Shown: positions 28,432-37,442, counted from the stretch's first letter. The stretch: 40,907 nt of DNA from Clostridium sp. (GCA_017435645.1 JAFSER010000038.1:1-40907); one strand, 5' to 3'. Made by a program: numbers and translations. Notes: generated by a model from the sequence alone, not told the origin.

Positions 28432-28465
28432 ATTATAGAAGTGCTTTTCTATAATATATCCTCCC
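28432..28465 (-). promoter_or_regulatory. lonB leader: distant SD plus 9-bp hairpin
   Basis: On the minus strand GGGAGG (28460-28465) is followed after 4 nt by a perfect 9-bp hairpin (arms 28432-28440 and 28447-28455, 6-nt loop), then 8 nt and the ATG. Folding would shorten the effective SD-to-ATG distance from 36 to 12 nt, so translation may depend on the fold. About 50 bases further upstream GTATT (28530-28534), 13 nt and GGAGAATATT (28507-28516) partly match a sigma-F promoter. Confidence 0.45.
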
Positions 28466-28551
28466 TTCTTCTTATTCATATAATATTATTAACTTTTTAT
28501 TCAGTTAATATTCTCCAAAATAACTATATAATACTTCTATTTGATATATAA

Positions 28552-28597
28552 TACTAAAAATTAAAGGAGACTACTTCTTTACGAAGAGTCTCCTTTT
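28552..28597 (-). terminator. clpX terminator
   Basis: A perfect 10-bp stem (28563-28572 with 28587-28596), extended by a CTTC/GAAG inner pairing with one bulge, is followed on the minus strand by TTTAATTTTT. It begins 14 bases after the clpX stop. Confidence 0.85.
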
Positions 28598-28610
28598 AGA
28601 GTTATTATTT

Positions 28611-29903
28611 TTAAGCACTTTCTATGCCTTTTCTTTTTTTAACTTTTTTTGCTTTTATTTGTGGTCTAACTTCTCCTAATGGAAGCCTAACAACATCTGG
28701 ATTCTGCTTTTCAGTTATACATTTTTCATTAATAATAACCTTTTCTATAGTTTCATCTGAAGGAATATCAAACATTATTTCTGTCATTATTTCTTCAACT
28801 ATAGCTCTTAACCCTCTAGCTCCAGTCTTTCTCTTAATAGCTTCATCAGCTATTGCATTTAAAGCTTCTTCAGAAAAATCTAAATAAACATTATCCATTT
28901 CAAATAATTTTTTATATTGTTTAACTAAAGCATTTTTAGGCTGAGTTAAAATGTTAACTAAAGCATTTCTATCTAATGATTCTAAAGTTACCACAACTGG
29001 TAATCTTCCAACAAATTCAGGTATAAGCCCAAACTTTAATAAATCTCCTGGCATAATATCTTGAAGTAGCTTACCTACATCTTTGTTAGTTTTAGAAGTT
29101 ATACTTGCTCCAAATCCTATACAACTTTTTTCCGTTCTTTTTTCAATTATCTTATCAACCCCATCAAAAGCACCACCACAAATAAATAATATATTTGAAG
29201 TATTTATTTGTAAGAACTCTTGATGCGGATGTTTTCTTCCTCCTTGTGGCGGAACTGCAGCTGTTGTTCCTTCAAGAATTTTTAACAATGCTTGTTGAAC
29301 TCCTTCTCCTGAAACATCTCTAGTAATAGATGGATTTTCTGATTTTCTTGCAATCTTATCTATTTCATCAATATAGATAATTCCTTTTTCAGCTCTTTCA
29401 ATATCATAATCAGCATTTTGTATTAGCTTTAATAATATGTTTTCTACATCTTCACCAACATATCCTGCTTCAGTTAAAGTTGTAGCATCTGCAATAGCAA
29501 AAGGAACATTTAAAAACTTTGCTAATGTTTGTGCTAATAATGTTTTTCCTGAACCTGTTGGACCTAGTAAAAGAATATTACTTTTTTGAAGCTCTATATC
29601 ATCTTCAACTAAATTAGAGTTAATTCTTTTATAGTGATTATAAATAGCTACAGATAAAGACTTTTTAGCTTTTTCTTGGCCTATTACATATTGATCTAAA
29701 TAATTTTTAATTTCATTTGGCTTAGGTACACTAGTTGTATCTAATTCAATATTTTCTTCAAATTCATCTGATATAATTTCTGAACATAAGTCTATACATT
29801 CATCACAAATATAAACACCTGGTCCAGCAATTAACCTTTTAACTTGCTCTTGACTTTTGCCACAAAAAGAGCATTTTAATTTTTTTTCATCGTATTTAGC
29901 CAT
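28611..29903 (-). CDS. clpX: ClpXP unfoldase subunit ClpX
   Basis: 430 aa AAA+ unfoldase that feeds proteins into ClpP. The N-terminal C4 zinc-binding domain has C11, C14, C33 and C36 ([15 protein letters not shown]). Walker A is [12 protein letters not shown] and Walker [11 protein letters not shown]. The pore loop GYVGEDVEN, the RKH loop GRKHPHQE and the ClpP-docking IGF loop (CIGFGAS) are all intact. GAGGTGA precedes the ATG. It lies 31 bases downstream of clpP. Confidence 0.97.
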   Translation of the reverse strand: MAKYDEKKLKCSFCGKSQEQVKRLIAGPGVYICDECIDLCSEIISDEFEENIELDTTSVPKPNEIKNYLDQYVIGQEKAKKSLSVAIYNHYKRINSNLVEDDIELQKSNILLLGPTGSGKTLLAQTLAKFLNVPFAIADATTLTEAGYVGEDVENILLKLIQNADYDIERAEKGIIYIDEIDKIARKSENPSITRDVSGEGVQQALLKILEGTTAAVPPQGGRKHPHQEFLQINTSNILFICGGAFDGVDKIIEKRTEKSCIGFGASITSKTNKDVGKLLQDIMPGDLLKFGLIPEFVGRLPVVVTLESLDRNALVNILTQPKNALVKQYKKLFEMDNVYLDFSEEALNAIADEAIKRKTGARGLRAIVEEIMTEIMFDIPSDETIEKVIINEKCITEKQNPDVVRLPLGEVRPQIKAKKVKKRKGIESA

Positions 29904-29934
29904 AAATTCACCTCACTTGGTTAAAATAGAACTT

Positions 29935-30534
29935 TTATTCGTCACTACCTTTTTCTTTATTTACTATCACTTTATCAACTAACCCATAATTCATAGCTTC
30001 TTCTGCTGTCATAAAATAATCTCTTTCAACATCGGCTTTTATTTTCTCTAAACTTTGATTAGTATTTTCACTTAAAATCTTATTTAATGATTCTTTTATT
30101 TTTAATATTCTTTTAGCATGAATATCAAAATCAGTTGCTTGCCCTTGGAAGCCACCTAAAGGCTGATGTATCATAATCTCACTATTTGGAAGAGCATATC
30201 TCTTTCCCTTTGCTCCAGATGAAAGCAAAAATGATCCCATAGATGCTGCCATCCCTATACAAATTGTTGAAACATCTGGTTTTATATATTGCATAGTATC
30301 ATAAATAGCCATTCCTGAAGTTATTGAACCCCCTGGACTATTTATATATAAATGTATATCCTTATCTGGATCTTCACTTTCTAAGAACAATAACTGTGCA
30401 ACTACTAAATTAGCAATTGTATCATTTATTTCTCCACTTAGCATTATAATTCTATCTTTTAATAATCTTGAAAAAATATCATATGATCTTTCGCCTCTAC
30501 TAGTTTGTTCTACTACCATTGGAACTAAACTCAT
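29935..30534 (-). CDS. clpP: ATP-dependent Clp protease proteolytic subunit ClpP
   Basis: 199 aa serine protease forming the tetradecameric barrel. The catalytic triad is S98 (GMAASMGSF), H123 (MIHQPLGG) and D172 (VERDYFM). [18 protein letters not shown] is the family signature. There is no long propeptide. GGAGGG precedes the ATG. It is followed closely by clpX, so the two partners are co-transcribed. No CtsR-type heptad repeat was seen upstream. Confidence 0.97.
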   Translation of the reverse strand: MSLVPMVVEQTSRGERSYDIFSRLLKDRIIMLSGEINDTIANLVVAQLLFLESEDPDKDIHLYINSPGGSITSGMAIYDTMQYIKPDVSTICIGMAASMGSFLLSSGAKGKRYALPNSEIMIHQPLGGFQGQATDFDIHAKRILKIKESLNKILSENTNQSLEKIKADVERDYFMTAEEAMNYGLVDKVIVNKEKGSDE

Positions 30535-30649
30535 TTCAATTCCCTCCTTCTCTAAAATTACCGTCTTTTATAATATATCCATCTTTATTAAAAACTAACT
30601 ATAATAAATTATATAAAAATTCATTTAATTTGTTAATGATAATTTGAAA

Positions 30650-30678
30650 TAATTGCCAGAAATAACTTCTGGCAATTA
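30650..30678 (-). terminator. hairpin terminator after tig
   Basis: A perfect 12-bp stem around AATTGCCAGAA/TTCTGGCAATT (30650-30661 with 30667-30678, 5-nt loop) lies 27 bases after the tig stop. Only a moderate U-stretch (ATTTC) follows on the minus strand, so some read-through into clpP is possible. Confidence 0.65.
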
Positions 30679-30704
30679 CTAACTTTTCTATTTATTGTTT
30701 TCTA

Positions 30705-31982
30705 TTAATTGTTTTCTATTAATAATTTTATAGTTTTTGAAACTTTAACATCTGAAATAAGAGCTGCTTTTTGGCTATTTAATAATAATTCAACCATTTT
30801 TTCATCTCCAGCTGAATACATTTTAGCAACTTCTTCTGCTTTTTCTTTTAATTCTTCTTCACTTACTTCGATATTTTCTGCCTTTTCAATAGCTTCTAAT
30901 ACTAAATCAGTTTTAACTTTAATTTCTGCATTTTCTTTCATGTAGTCTCTCATCTTAGCTTCATCTGTTCCAGTAAATTGGAAGTATTGTTCTAAGTTTA
31001 AGCCTTGGTATTGAAGTCTTTGCTCTAAGTTTTTAACCATAGCATCTATTTCTTTTTCTACCATAACACTTGGAATTTCTACTTGTGCATTTTCAACAGC
31101 AGCTTTTATAATAGCATCTTCATATTCTTTTTCAGCTCTATTTGCATTTGTAGCTTCCATTTTCTTTGTTAAATCAGCTTTTAATTCTTCTAATGTATCA
31201 AATTCTGATGTTTCTTTAGCAAATTCATCATCAATTTCTGGTAATTCCTTAACCTTAATTTCTTTTACTAAAACATCAAACTTAGCTTTCTTATTATTTA
31301 ATTCTTCTTTTCCATAGTTTTCTGGGAAAGTAACATTTACTTCTACCTTATCTCCAACTTTTGCACCTATTAATTGGTCTTCAAAGTTATCTATGAAAGT
31401 ACCTGAACCTATTTCTAATGAGTAGTCCTTTCCTTCTCCACCTTCAAAAGCTACACCATCAACATAACCTTTGAAATCAATAACTGCTGTATCTCCACTA
31501 GCTACTTCTCCATCTTCTTTAGTTTCTACTCTTGCATTTTTTTCTTGCATATCTTTTAATCTTGCAGCAATATCTTCTTCTGTTACTTCGTAAGATGGCT
31601 TTTCAATATTTAATCCTTTGTATTGTCCTAATTCAACTTCAGGATAAACAGTAACTTCTGCAGTATAAACGAAATCTTTTCCTTCTTCTACAGTTACTAT
31701 GTCTATCTTTGGATAATCAACAGGGATTATATTGTTTTCTTCTAATGCTTTTGGATATGACCCTTCTATAGCAAAGTTAATAGCGTCTTCCATTAAAACT
31801 CCAACACCATAGTATTTTTTAACTATAGCCATTGGCACTTTACCCTTTCTAAATCCAGGTACATTAAAACTTTTAACATTTTTATTGTAAGCTTTCTTTA
31901 TAGCCTCTTGAAACTTATCAGCTTCAACTGTAATTTCAAATTTAATAAGATTTTTCTCTATTTTTTCCATTTTAGCTTCCAT
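30705..31982 (-). CDS. tig: trigger factor
   Basis: 425 aa ribosome-bound chaperone and peptidyl-prolyl isomerase. [14 protein letters not shown] is the ribosome-docking signature in the N-terminal domain. The FKBP-like PPIase domain lies around residues 160-245 ([21 protein letters not shown]), followed by the helical C-terminal chaperone domain. AGGAGG lies 10 nt before the ATG. The stop codon falls within a 14-bp exact tandem duplication (30694-30707 and 30708-30721), so the last residues may differ from close relatives. Confidence 0.96.
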   Translation of the reverse strand: MEAKMEKIEKNLIKFEITVEADKFQEAIKKAYNKNVKSFNVPGFRKGKVPMAIVKKYYGVGVLMEDAINFAIEGSYPKALEENNIIPVDYPKIDIVTVEEGKDFVYTAEVTVYPEVELGQYKGLNIEKPSYEVTEEDIAARLKDMQEKNARVETKEDGEVASGDTAVIDFKGYVDGVAFEGGEGKDYSLEIGSGTFIDNFEDQLIGAKVGDKVEVNVTFPENYGKEELNNKKAKFDVLVKEIKVKELPEIDDEFAKETSEFDTLEELKADLTKKMEATNANRAEKEYEDAIIKAAVENAQVEIPSVMVEKEIDAMVKNLEQRLQYQGLNLEQYFQFTGTDEAKMRDYMKENAEIKVKTDLVLEAIEKAENIEVSEEELKEKAEEVAKMYSAGDEKMVELLLNSQKAALISDVKVSKTIKLLIENN

Positions 31983-32038
31983 TGTATTCTTTCCTCCTAA
32001 AATAGTAAGATAACTATAATATTTGATATAACTAGCTT

Positions 32039-32068
32039 ATTATACCATAGATTAATAATTACTTTCAA
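32039..32068 (-). promoter_or_regulatory. tig: tig promoter
   Basis: On the minus strand TTGAAA (32063-32068), an 18-nt spacer and TATAAT (32039-32044) with an extended TGG just before the -10, about 57 bases upstream of tig. Confidence 0.75.
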
Positions 32069-32084
32069 ATATTTGTTTAATTTT

Positions 32085-32885
32085 TTAATTTACCAAATCT
32101 CCATTAACAGTTATATATTTAACATTTCCATTTATGGTAACTTCTAATCCTTTTTCTTGAATTTTCCCTAATTTTACTTCCTTTGCTTTAGATGCCCATA
32201 TAGTTTTATGAGTTAAATCATTCAAATTTGCTACCCAGACATACTTATCTAAATCATAACCAAAATAAGGAACATTGCTTATATAAGCTACTGTAGTATT
32301 ATCTATAAATTTAGCTTCAGTATTCCATAAATAATCTTTATAAGTTGATAATACATTAGCTTTATTAAACACTTCTCCATTTGGAGCTGTATAGCTATCT
32401 TTACCTATAACAGCTTCTGTTTTATTAACATTAAATATCTTCATATTCTGATTTTCATCAATAGTTAGTAACAAACTTTTCTCTGGATTTAAAGTATAAT
32501 ATATATTACTTGGTGCATCTTTTAAACCTATAAATTTTATCTTACCATCCACCTCTTCATACTCAGCTTTAACTATAAGATCTTCCCTTATTTTTAAATC
32601 CATGGTTTTATTTTCTGTAACCACAGGAACTTCCTCTTTTTTTACTTCAACCTGTTCTTGACTATCTTCTATTTTTGAAACTTCTTCATCAACATTACTT
32701 TCGCCTTCATCTATCCAATTTTGAACCTTTACTTTAACATTTTCCATATCCATATTATTTAATGATATTTTTGCAATGACTGCACCAACAATAATTACTC
32801 CTATTATTGACATTAAAGCTATTCTCTTTCTTCTTTTTCTCATCTGCCTCTCATAGTCCCTGCTAAATATGCTAGGTTTTCTCAC
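32085..32885 (-). CDS. membrane-anchored extracytoplasmic hypothetical protein
   Basis: 266 aa, not recognised. The basic N-terminus (RQMRKRRKRIALMS) is followed by one transmembrane helix at about 22-40, so the rest faces outside. An acidic Glu/Val-rich linker (about 60-95) leads into a beta-rich domain of about 160 residues ending GNVKYITVNGDLVN. This may be a small propeller- or repeat-like fold, but no motif decides. The start is GTG with AAGGAGGG upstream. It follows the 66-aa cysteine gene by 13 bases, so the two are co-transcribed. Confidence 0.75.
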   Translation of the reverse strand: MRKPSIFSRDYERQMRKRRKRIALMSIIGVIIVGAVIAKISLNNMDMENVKVKVQNWIDEGESNVDEEVSKIEDSQEQVEVKKEEVPVVTENKTMDLKIREDLIVKAEYEEVDGKIKFIGLKDAPSNIYYTLNPEKSLLLTIDENQNMKIFNVNKTEAVIGKDSYTAPNGEVFNKANVLSTYKDYLWNTEAKFIDNTTVAYISNVPYFGYDLDKYVWVANLNDLTHKTIWASKAKEVKLGKIQEKGLEVTINGNVKYITVNGDLVN

Positions 32886-32898
32886 AACTATTCCCTCC

Positions 32899-33099
32899 TT
32901 ATTTTATGCCATTATTAGTTTGTTTATTTTTCTTATTGCGACAGCACGTAGACTCTCCACTTTTTTTGCTACAACAGCCACCACATTTAATAATCCCATA
33001 CTTTCTTAGTTCTTCTATAGTAAGATTAACTTCATTTTTATCATATGGCTCATATTCAGGTGTTTCTTTTAGCAATTCTTCTTTTTTGAAAGTTATCAT
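32899..33099 (-). CDS. small cysteine-rich hypothetical protein
   Basis: 66 aa, not recognised. The N-terminal part is acidic (EYEPYDKNEVNLTIEELRKYG). The C-terminal part has five cysteines in CGGCC and TCC clusters within Lys/Ser/Asn-rich sequence. There is no signal peptide, so a cytosolic metal-binding role is possible. TGAGGTGA lies before the ATG. An extended -10 promoter is visible at 33169-33177. Confidence 0.65.
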   Translation of the reverse strand: MITFKKEELLKETPEYEPYDKNEVNLTIEELRKYGIIKCGGCCSKKSGESTCCRNKKNKQTNNGIK

Positions 33100-33168
33100 A
33101 AAATCACCTCAATTCATATTATAATCTGATATATATAAATCTCCATATAAATTCTATATTTTATTTAT

Positions 33169-33177
33169 ATTATAACA
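33169..33177 (-). promoter_or_regulatory. extended -10 promoter of the 66-aa/266-aa operon
   Basis: Minus strand TGTTATAAT (33169-33177), an extended -10 motif, 70 bases before the 66-aa gene; no convincing -35. Confidence 0.45.
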
Positions 33178-33279
33178 TTATTTTCAACCATAAATTGATA
33201 ATTATATTCAAAAAATTTATTATTTGCAATTTTTTATAAAAAGTATTGGATTTTTTGACAAAATATACTATAATAAAAA

Positions 33280-33530
33280 TGAGATATTTATATACATAAT
33301 ATTTATAAAAATAATTATTTTATTACATAAACTGAGTATTAACTTTAAAACTTTAGTCGATTTTTTATATAACAAACATTAATAACTCAAAATAATTAAC
33401 ATGCCCATACTTCTGTTAATATAATATTAACAGTTTTATAAAACCCCACATATGTTCATTTATTCCCTTTCTTAAATGAACATATAACCCTTTAACCTGT
33501 ACAATAACCCTTGTGCAGGTTCTTTATTTA
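33280..33530 (+). ncRNA. candidate small RNA with C-rich loops
   Basis: The 437-base gap before the M23 gene contains a plus-strand promoter-like TTGGAT-17-TATAAT (33246-33274) and then a chain of stems: 33413-33433 (10 bp, 1-nt loop), the palindrome GTTTTATAAAAC (33433-33444), 33450-33485 (13 bp perfect, loop TTCCCTTTCT) and 33494-33521 (9 bp, loop AATAACCCTT) followed by CTTTATTT. The last stem contains a U-G pair that would be an A-C mismatch on the other strand, favouring plus-strand RNA. Linkers carry ATGCCCATAC, AAACCCCAC and AACCCTTT. CCC motifs in loops are typical of Gram-positive sRNAs that bind SD sequences. The 5' end is uncertain. Confidence 0.4.
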
Positions 33531-33537
33531 CTAAATT

Positions 33538-34866
33538 TTACAAATATAACATAGGATCTACATGTTGACCATTAATTCTAATTTCCCAGTGAATATGTGG
33601 ACCTGTACTCATTCCAGTTGATCCTACTCTTGCAATAGTTTGTCCTCTATAAACTGTTTCTCCTACAGAGACAACCATTTCACTATTATGTGCATATAAT
33701 GTTTGTATACCTTCTCCATGATCTAATATAATTGTATTTCCATAGCCACTAATCCAACCTGAATATACTACTGATCCACTTTTAGATGCATAAACTGGAT
33801 CTCCATAATTATCAGCAAAATCAACTCCTGTATGAAAGCCTGCAGCTCCAGTTACTGGATTTATTCTAGGACCATAACTATCAGTTACAACTCCTTTTCC
33901 TGGCCTTAAAAATGTCTCTTTACTTGGATTTCCAATTTCCCCATAACTATTGTCTAAAGATGGCTTATCATTTTCTTCAGGGTTTATCTCTAAATTTGAA
34001 CTGTTTCCATTATTTATACTTGCAAATATATTATCTATTTCTTTTTGTAATTCCTGATTGTATGCTATTAAATCTCCAATCTCATTTTCTATATCTACTT
34101 CCTTATTATTTAAAGCGGCAATAATACTATTTTTTTCATCCTCTAAAGTAGAAAGTTCATTTATCTTACTTCTATGATATTCTTCCTTTGCTATATATTC
34201 ATTTTTAATTTCTTTTAATTCATCTTGTTTCGATACTAGAGTATTTTTATTTTCTTCAATAACTCCTAAAGCTGTTGCTAATTCTTCCTTCTCTATTTTA
34301 AGCTGAGCTTGAATATCTTTTGCTTCAGTAATAAGTTTTTTATCAAAATTTATAATCTTAAAAATACCTTGAATATTGTTAGAAAACGAAAGAATACTAT
34401 CACTTGTAATAAGTAAATATATGTAATTAAGCATAATATCAATTTTATAATATGTTCGTATTCTTTTATCTACTATATTTTTTAGGCTAATGGCCTCTTC
34501 TTCTTTTTCTGATATAGTATTTTCTATCTCTGAAATTTTAGCTTCTGTAGTGATAATTTCATTATTTATGCTATCAATTTCTGATTGAAGAGTATCTATC
34601 TTTTCTTGATAAGCTTTAACTTCTTCTTGTACTTTATTCAAATCATCACTTACCCCACTTATTTCCATGATAATTCCATTTAACTCGTTGCTCTCTTTAT
34701 CAATTTCACTTTGGATATTATCCCTCTCATCTTCTAAGCTCTCAATCTTACTATTATTATCATTTATTTGTTCCTGTAAAGAAGAGCTTGTCTCTGCATA
34801 AACTAAAAAATTCATAGAAAAAATTACAGTAACAGAAGATGCTACTGTTTTTAAAATTTTATTCAT
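33538..34866 (-). CDS. secreted coiled-coil M23 (LytM-type) endopeptidase
   Basis: 442 aa. A signal peptide (MNKILKTVASS through about VYA-E) is followed by about 270 residues of coiled coil (for example EVKAYQEKIDTLQSEIDSI), then a short linker and the C-terminal LytM domain. The zinc ligands are present: GFHTGVDFA (HxxxD) and GPHIHWEI (HxH). The PcsB/EnvC-like layout suggests a peptidoglycan DD-endopeptidase, or an amidase activator, in cell separation. Because the catalytic zinc residues are intact it is probably active. The TcaA-like gene lies 16 bases upstream in the same direction. Confidence 0.9.
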   Translation of the reverse strand: MNKILKTVASSVTVIFSMNFLVYAETSSSLQEQINDNNSKIESLEDERDNIQSEIDKESNELNGIIMEISGVSDDLNKVQEEVKAYQEKIDTLQSEIDSINNEIITTEAKISEIENTISEKEEEAISLKNIVDKRIRTYYKIDIMLNYIYLLITSDSILSFSNNIQGIFKIINFDKKLITEAKDIQAQLKIEKEELATALGVIEENKNTLVSKQDELKEIKNEYIAKEEYHRSKINELSTLEDEKNSIIAALNNKEVDIENEIGDLIAYNQELQKEIDNIFASINNGNSSNLEINPEENDKPSLDNSYGEIGNPSKETFLRPGKGVVTDSYGPRINPVTGAAGFHTGVDFADNYGDPVYASKSGSVVYSGWISGYGNTIILDHGEGIQTLYAHNSEMVVSVGETVYRGQTIARVGSTGMSTGPHIHWEIRINGQHVDPMLYL

Positions 34867-34882
34867 ATGTTGCCTCCATTAA

Positions 34883-36136
34883 TCACTCTGTCTTGATAGT
34901 AAATTTTTGTACATCTTTTACTATCCATTTCCCCTCATTGTACTGTATTTGAGTTAAAAACATTTCTTCAACATCTTCTTTTATAAATGAAAGCACCTTT
35001 TTCTTTATTGTGTAGTTTAAACTAATTACTACATTACCTTTATAACTTCCATCTTCATAAAAAAATTCACTTTTTGTTAATTCAGTTTTTAAATCATTGA
35101 ACTCATAATTATTTTTTAAAAACAAACTTTCCTTCTTTATGCTATCATAAATCTTACTCTTAGTATCCTCATAACAATTAAGAATTAATGAAGAATCAGA
35201 ATTGTTCAATGCTTCAAATACACTTGTATAAAAGGTATTACAATCATCACTTATATTTTTAATAAGTGTATCATTTATTATATCAATATCTATATTTATA
35301 TTAGGTAAAGTACCGACCTTAACCTCTTCACTTTTTATTACTCCCCAATCAAATTCTCTTTCTAATTGTATAGTTATATCTTTATTTAATGGTATAGGGC
35401 CATAATTTTTAATATCACTTACCTTTTGATTAAGCTTTATCCCATTTATATACACAGATGCATCACTAAAATTTGAAGTTAAACTTATATTTATAGCTGG
35501 TATCTTTAAGTCATACTCTGTATTTTCCATTATATAGACTTCTTTTTCTTCCTCTATAACTCCATATTCTGTTTCTAACTCACCTTTAATTAAATATTTC
35601 CCAGGAATAAGATTTCTTTTAATATTAGTGTTTGCAATTTTTTTATTGTTTATATATACCTTGGTATTATCAAAGTTAGTATTTACCTTAATTGCAACTG
35701 GCTCTATTTCAATATAATAATCATCAAAAAATAAATTTTCATCACATACTAAAGAAAAAAAGGAACTACTTCCATTAGCTTTTAAACTTCTAATAATACT
35801 ATTTACTTGTGCTTTATTTTCAGAATAATATTCTGTAAGAGGCTCAACTTCTTCCTTTATTATTTTATTTCCATTAATTCTAATGTCCTTGTATATCTTT
35901 CTTGGATTATTTTCCTTTAAAGCAACTTCTAAATTTTTCAGTATAGAACTTTTTGTAGATTTAATATTTACAATAGTAATACATCCCATTATAGATACAA
36001 ATACTATAAAACTTATCAAAAGCTTTTTGTTAAATAAAAAATCCTTAAAGCTACTAATTCTTAAATTAATTAAGTCTTCCTTCAATGATGTTAAATATAC
36101 TTTTAAGCTATCTTTTAATCTTCTTAACTTATCCAA
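34883..36136 (-). CDS. TcaA-like membrane-anchored envelope protein
   Basis: 417 aa. A cytosolic basic N-terminus is followed by one transmembrane helix at about 39-58 and a long outside part. Repeated PEGA-like or TcaA-like beta domains are seen (VYINNKKIANTNIKRNLIPGKY, VYINGIKLNQK), and the C-terminal NTF2-like domain ends GKWIVKDVQKFTIKTE. Staphylococcal TcaA has the same order but also a zinc ribbon before the helix, missing here. The start is TTG with AAAGGATGA upstream. The role in the envelope is inferred from topology and the M23 neighbour. Confidence 0.6.
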   Translation of the reverse strand: MDKLRRLKDSLKVYLTSLKEDLINLRISSFKDFLFNKKLLISFIVFVSIMGCITIVNIKSTKSSILKNLEVALKENNPRKIYKDIRINGNKIIKEEVEPLTEYYSENKAQVNSIIRSLKANGSSSFFSLVCDENLFFDDYYIEIEPVAIKVNTNFDNTKVYINNKKIANTNIKRNLIPGKYLIKGELETEYGVIEEEKEVYIMENTEYDLKIPAINISLTSNFSDASVYINGIKLNQKVSDIKNYGPIPLNKDITIQLEREFDWGVIKSEEVKVGTLPNINIDIDIINDTLIKNISDDCNTFYTSVFEALNNSDSSLILNCYEDTKSKIYDSIKKESLFLKNNYEFNDLKTELTKSEFFYEDGSYKGNVVISLNYTIKKKVLSFIKEDVEEMFLTQIQYNEGKWIVKDVQKFTIKTE

Positions 36137-36149
36137 TATATTTCATCCT

Positions 36150-36491
36150 TTATTCTAAAATATCAATTATCCACTTATTACAATTCAAACATTTATATAT
36201 TCTAATAACAAATATATCTAATTCCCCCATCAAACCCTTTTCGCTTGACATTTCAATCTCTTCTTTTGTGTAAAAATCATCATCTTTGTTTAAGAAGCCT
36301 TGTATCTCAATAATATAATTTTCACTAGTTTTTTCACAACAATCATTTAAACCTACTACTTCTATTTTCTCATATGTAAGACTTGAACTTAAATCTTTAA
36401 CAATGCTAATTATATCTTCAAATTCTTGTATATTATCTAAAAATTCTTCTTTATAAAATATTAAGTCTTTTACTCTAAATAATTCCTTCAT
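36150..36491 (-). CDS. hypothetical protein with C-terminal CLNC motif
   Basis: 113 aa, not recognised. It is acidic and soluble. A CC pair occurs near residue 52, and a CLNC motif near 104 (YKCLNCNKWIIDILE) could be half of a zinc knuckle. AGAGGTGA precedes the ATG. A weak promoter TTGTTT-17-TAAAAT lies upstream. It is first in an apparent operon with the TcaA-like and M23 genes (13- and 16-base gaps). Confidence 0.7.
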   Translation of the reverse strand: MKELFRVKDLIFYKEEFLDNIQEFEDIISIVKDLSSSLTYEKIEVVGLNDCCEKTSENYIIEIQGFLNKDDDFYTKEEIEMSSEKGLMGELDIFVIRIYKCLNCNKWIIDILE

Positions 36492-36570
36492 TTTAATTCA
36501 CCTCTTCTATATTTTATATACTATGTTATCATTAAACAAGATAAAATAATAGTAGTAAATTTCTAATATA

Positions 36571-36579
36571 TGCTATAAT
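36571..36579 (+). promoter_or_regulatory. extended -10 promoter of the PHP gene
   Basis: TGCTATAAT on the plus strand, 83 bases before the PHP-family gene; no clear -35 element. Confidence 0.45.
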
Positions 36580-36661
36580 TAATTAAAGAATATATCTATA
36601 TTAAAATAGAAAAATAAAACTATTTTTTAAGAAAGATAATATAAAGGGAGGTAAACATACT

Positions 36662-37429
36662 ATGATTTTTGATAGCCATATGCATTCAAAATTTTCAACT
36701 GATAGTGACATGAATATAGAAAATGCTATTGCTGTTGGTAAAGAAAAAAATATTGGAATAATTATTACAGATCATATGGATTTAGATTACCCTGTTGCTG
36801 ATGAGTTTAGATTTAATATACCTGAATACTTTAAAGAGTATGAGAAATATCGTAGTGATAGGGTCAAATTAGGAATAGAGATTGGACTAACTGAAAATAC
36901 TTTACTTGCTAATGAAAACATTGGACAAACCTATGATTTTGATTTTATATTGGGATCTATTCATGCAGTAGATGGATTAGATATTTACTTAGACTATAGA
37001 AATAAATCCTATACAAAAAAAGACTTTTTTATTAATTATCTTGAATGTATGCTAAGATGCATTAAACTTCATAATAATTTCGATTCATTATCCCATATTG
37101 ATTATCCTTGCCGATATGCTTCCTTTGATAATAATGAAATCCTTGTTTCTGAATTTAAGGACATTTTATCTGAAATTTTCACTACATTAATAAATAAAGA
37201 TAAAGTTCTAGAATTAAATACTGCAAGATTACGAGACTTAGATGCCAATAATGCCTTAATAGATATTTATAAACTTTATAAAGATTTAGGAGGTAAATAT
37301 GTAACTTTAGGCTCTGATGCTCATAGACACTTAAATATTGCAAATAATTTTAATTTAGCCTTTGAATTTATAAATACTGTAGGACTTCAAGGTGTATATT
37401 TTGATAAAAGGACTCTTAAAGGATTTTAA
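36662..37429 (+). CDS. PHP-family histidinol-phosphatase-like hydrolase
   Basis: 255 aa. The PHP metal-binding motifs are in order: DSHMHSKFSTDS at the N-terminus, ITDHMDL, the LGIEIGL glutamate, ILGSIHAVDG, SHIDYPCRY and LGSDAHRH. Family members (HisJ/HisK) dephosphorylate histidinol phosphate. It faces the histidine operon convergently, which supports that role, although other phosphoester substrates cannot be excluded. AAAGGGAGG precedes the ATG. It is transcribed alone, with a shared bidirectional terminator at its 3' end. Confidence 0.8.
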   Translation: MIFDSHMHSKFSTDSDMNIENAIAVGKEKNIGIIITDHMDLDYPVADEFRFNIPEYFKEYEKYRSDRVKLGIEIGLTENTLLANENIGQTYDFDFILGSIHAVDGLDIYLDYRNKSYTKKDFFINYLECMLRCIKLHNNFDSLSHIDYPCRYASFDNNEILVSEFKDILSEIFTTLINKDKVLELNTARLRDLDANNALIDIYKLYKDLGGKYVTLGSDAHRHLNIANNFNLAFEFINTVGLQGVYFDKRTLKGF

Positions 37430-37442
37430 AGATATAAAAAAT

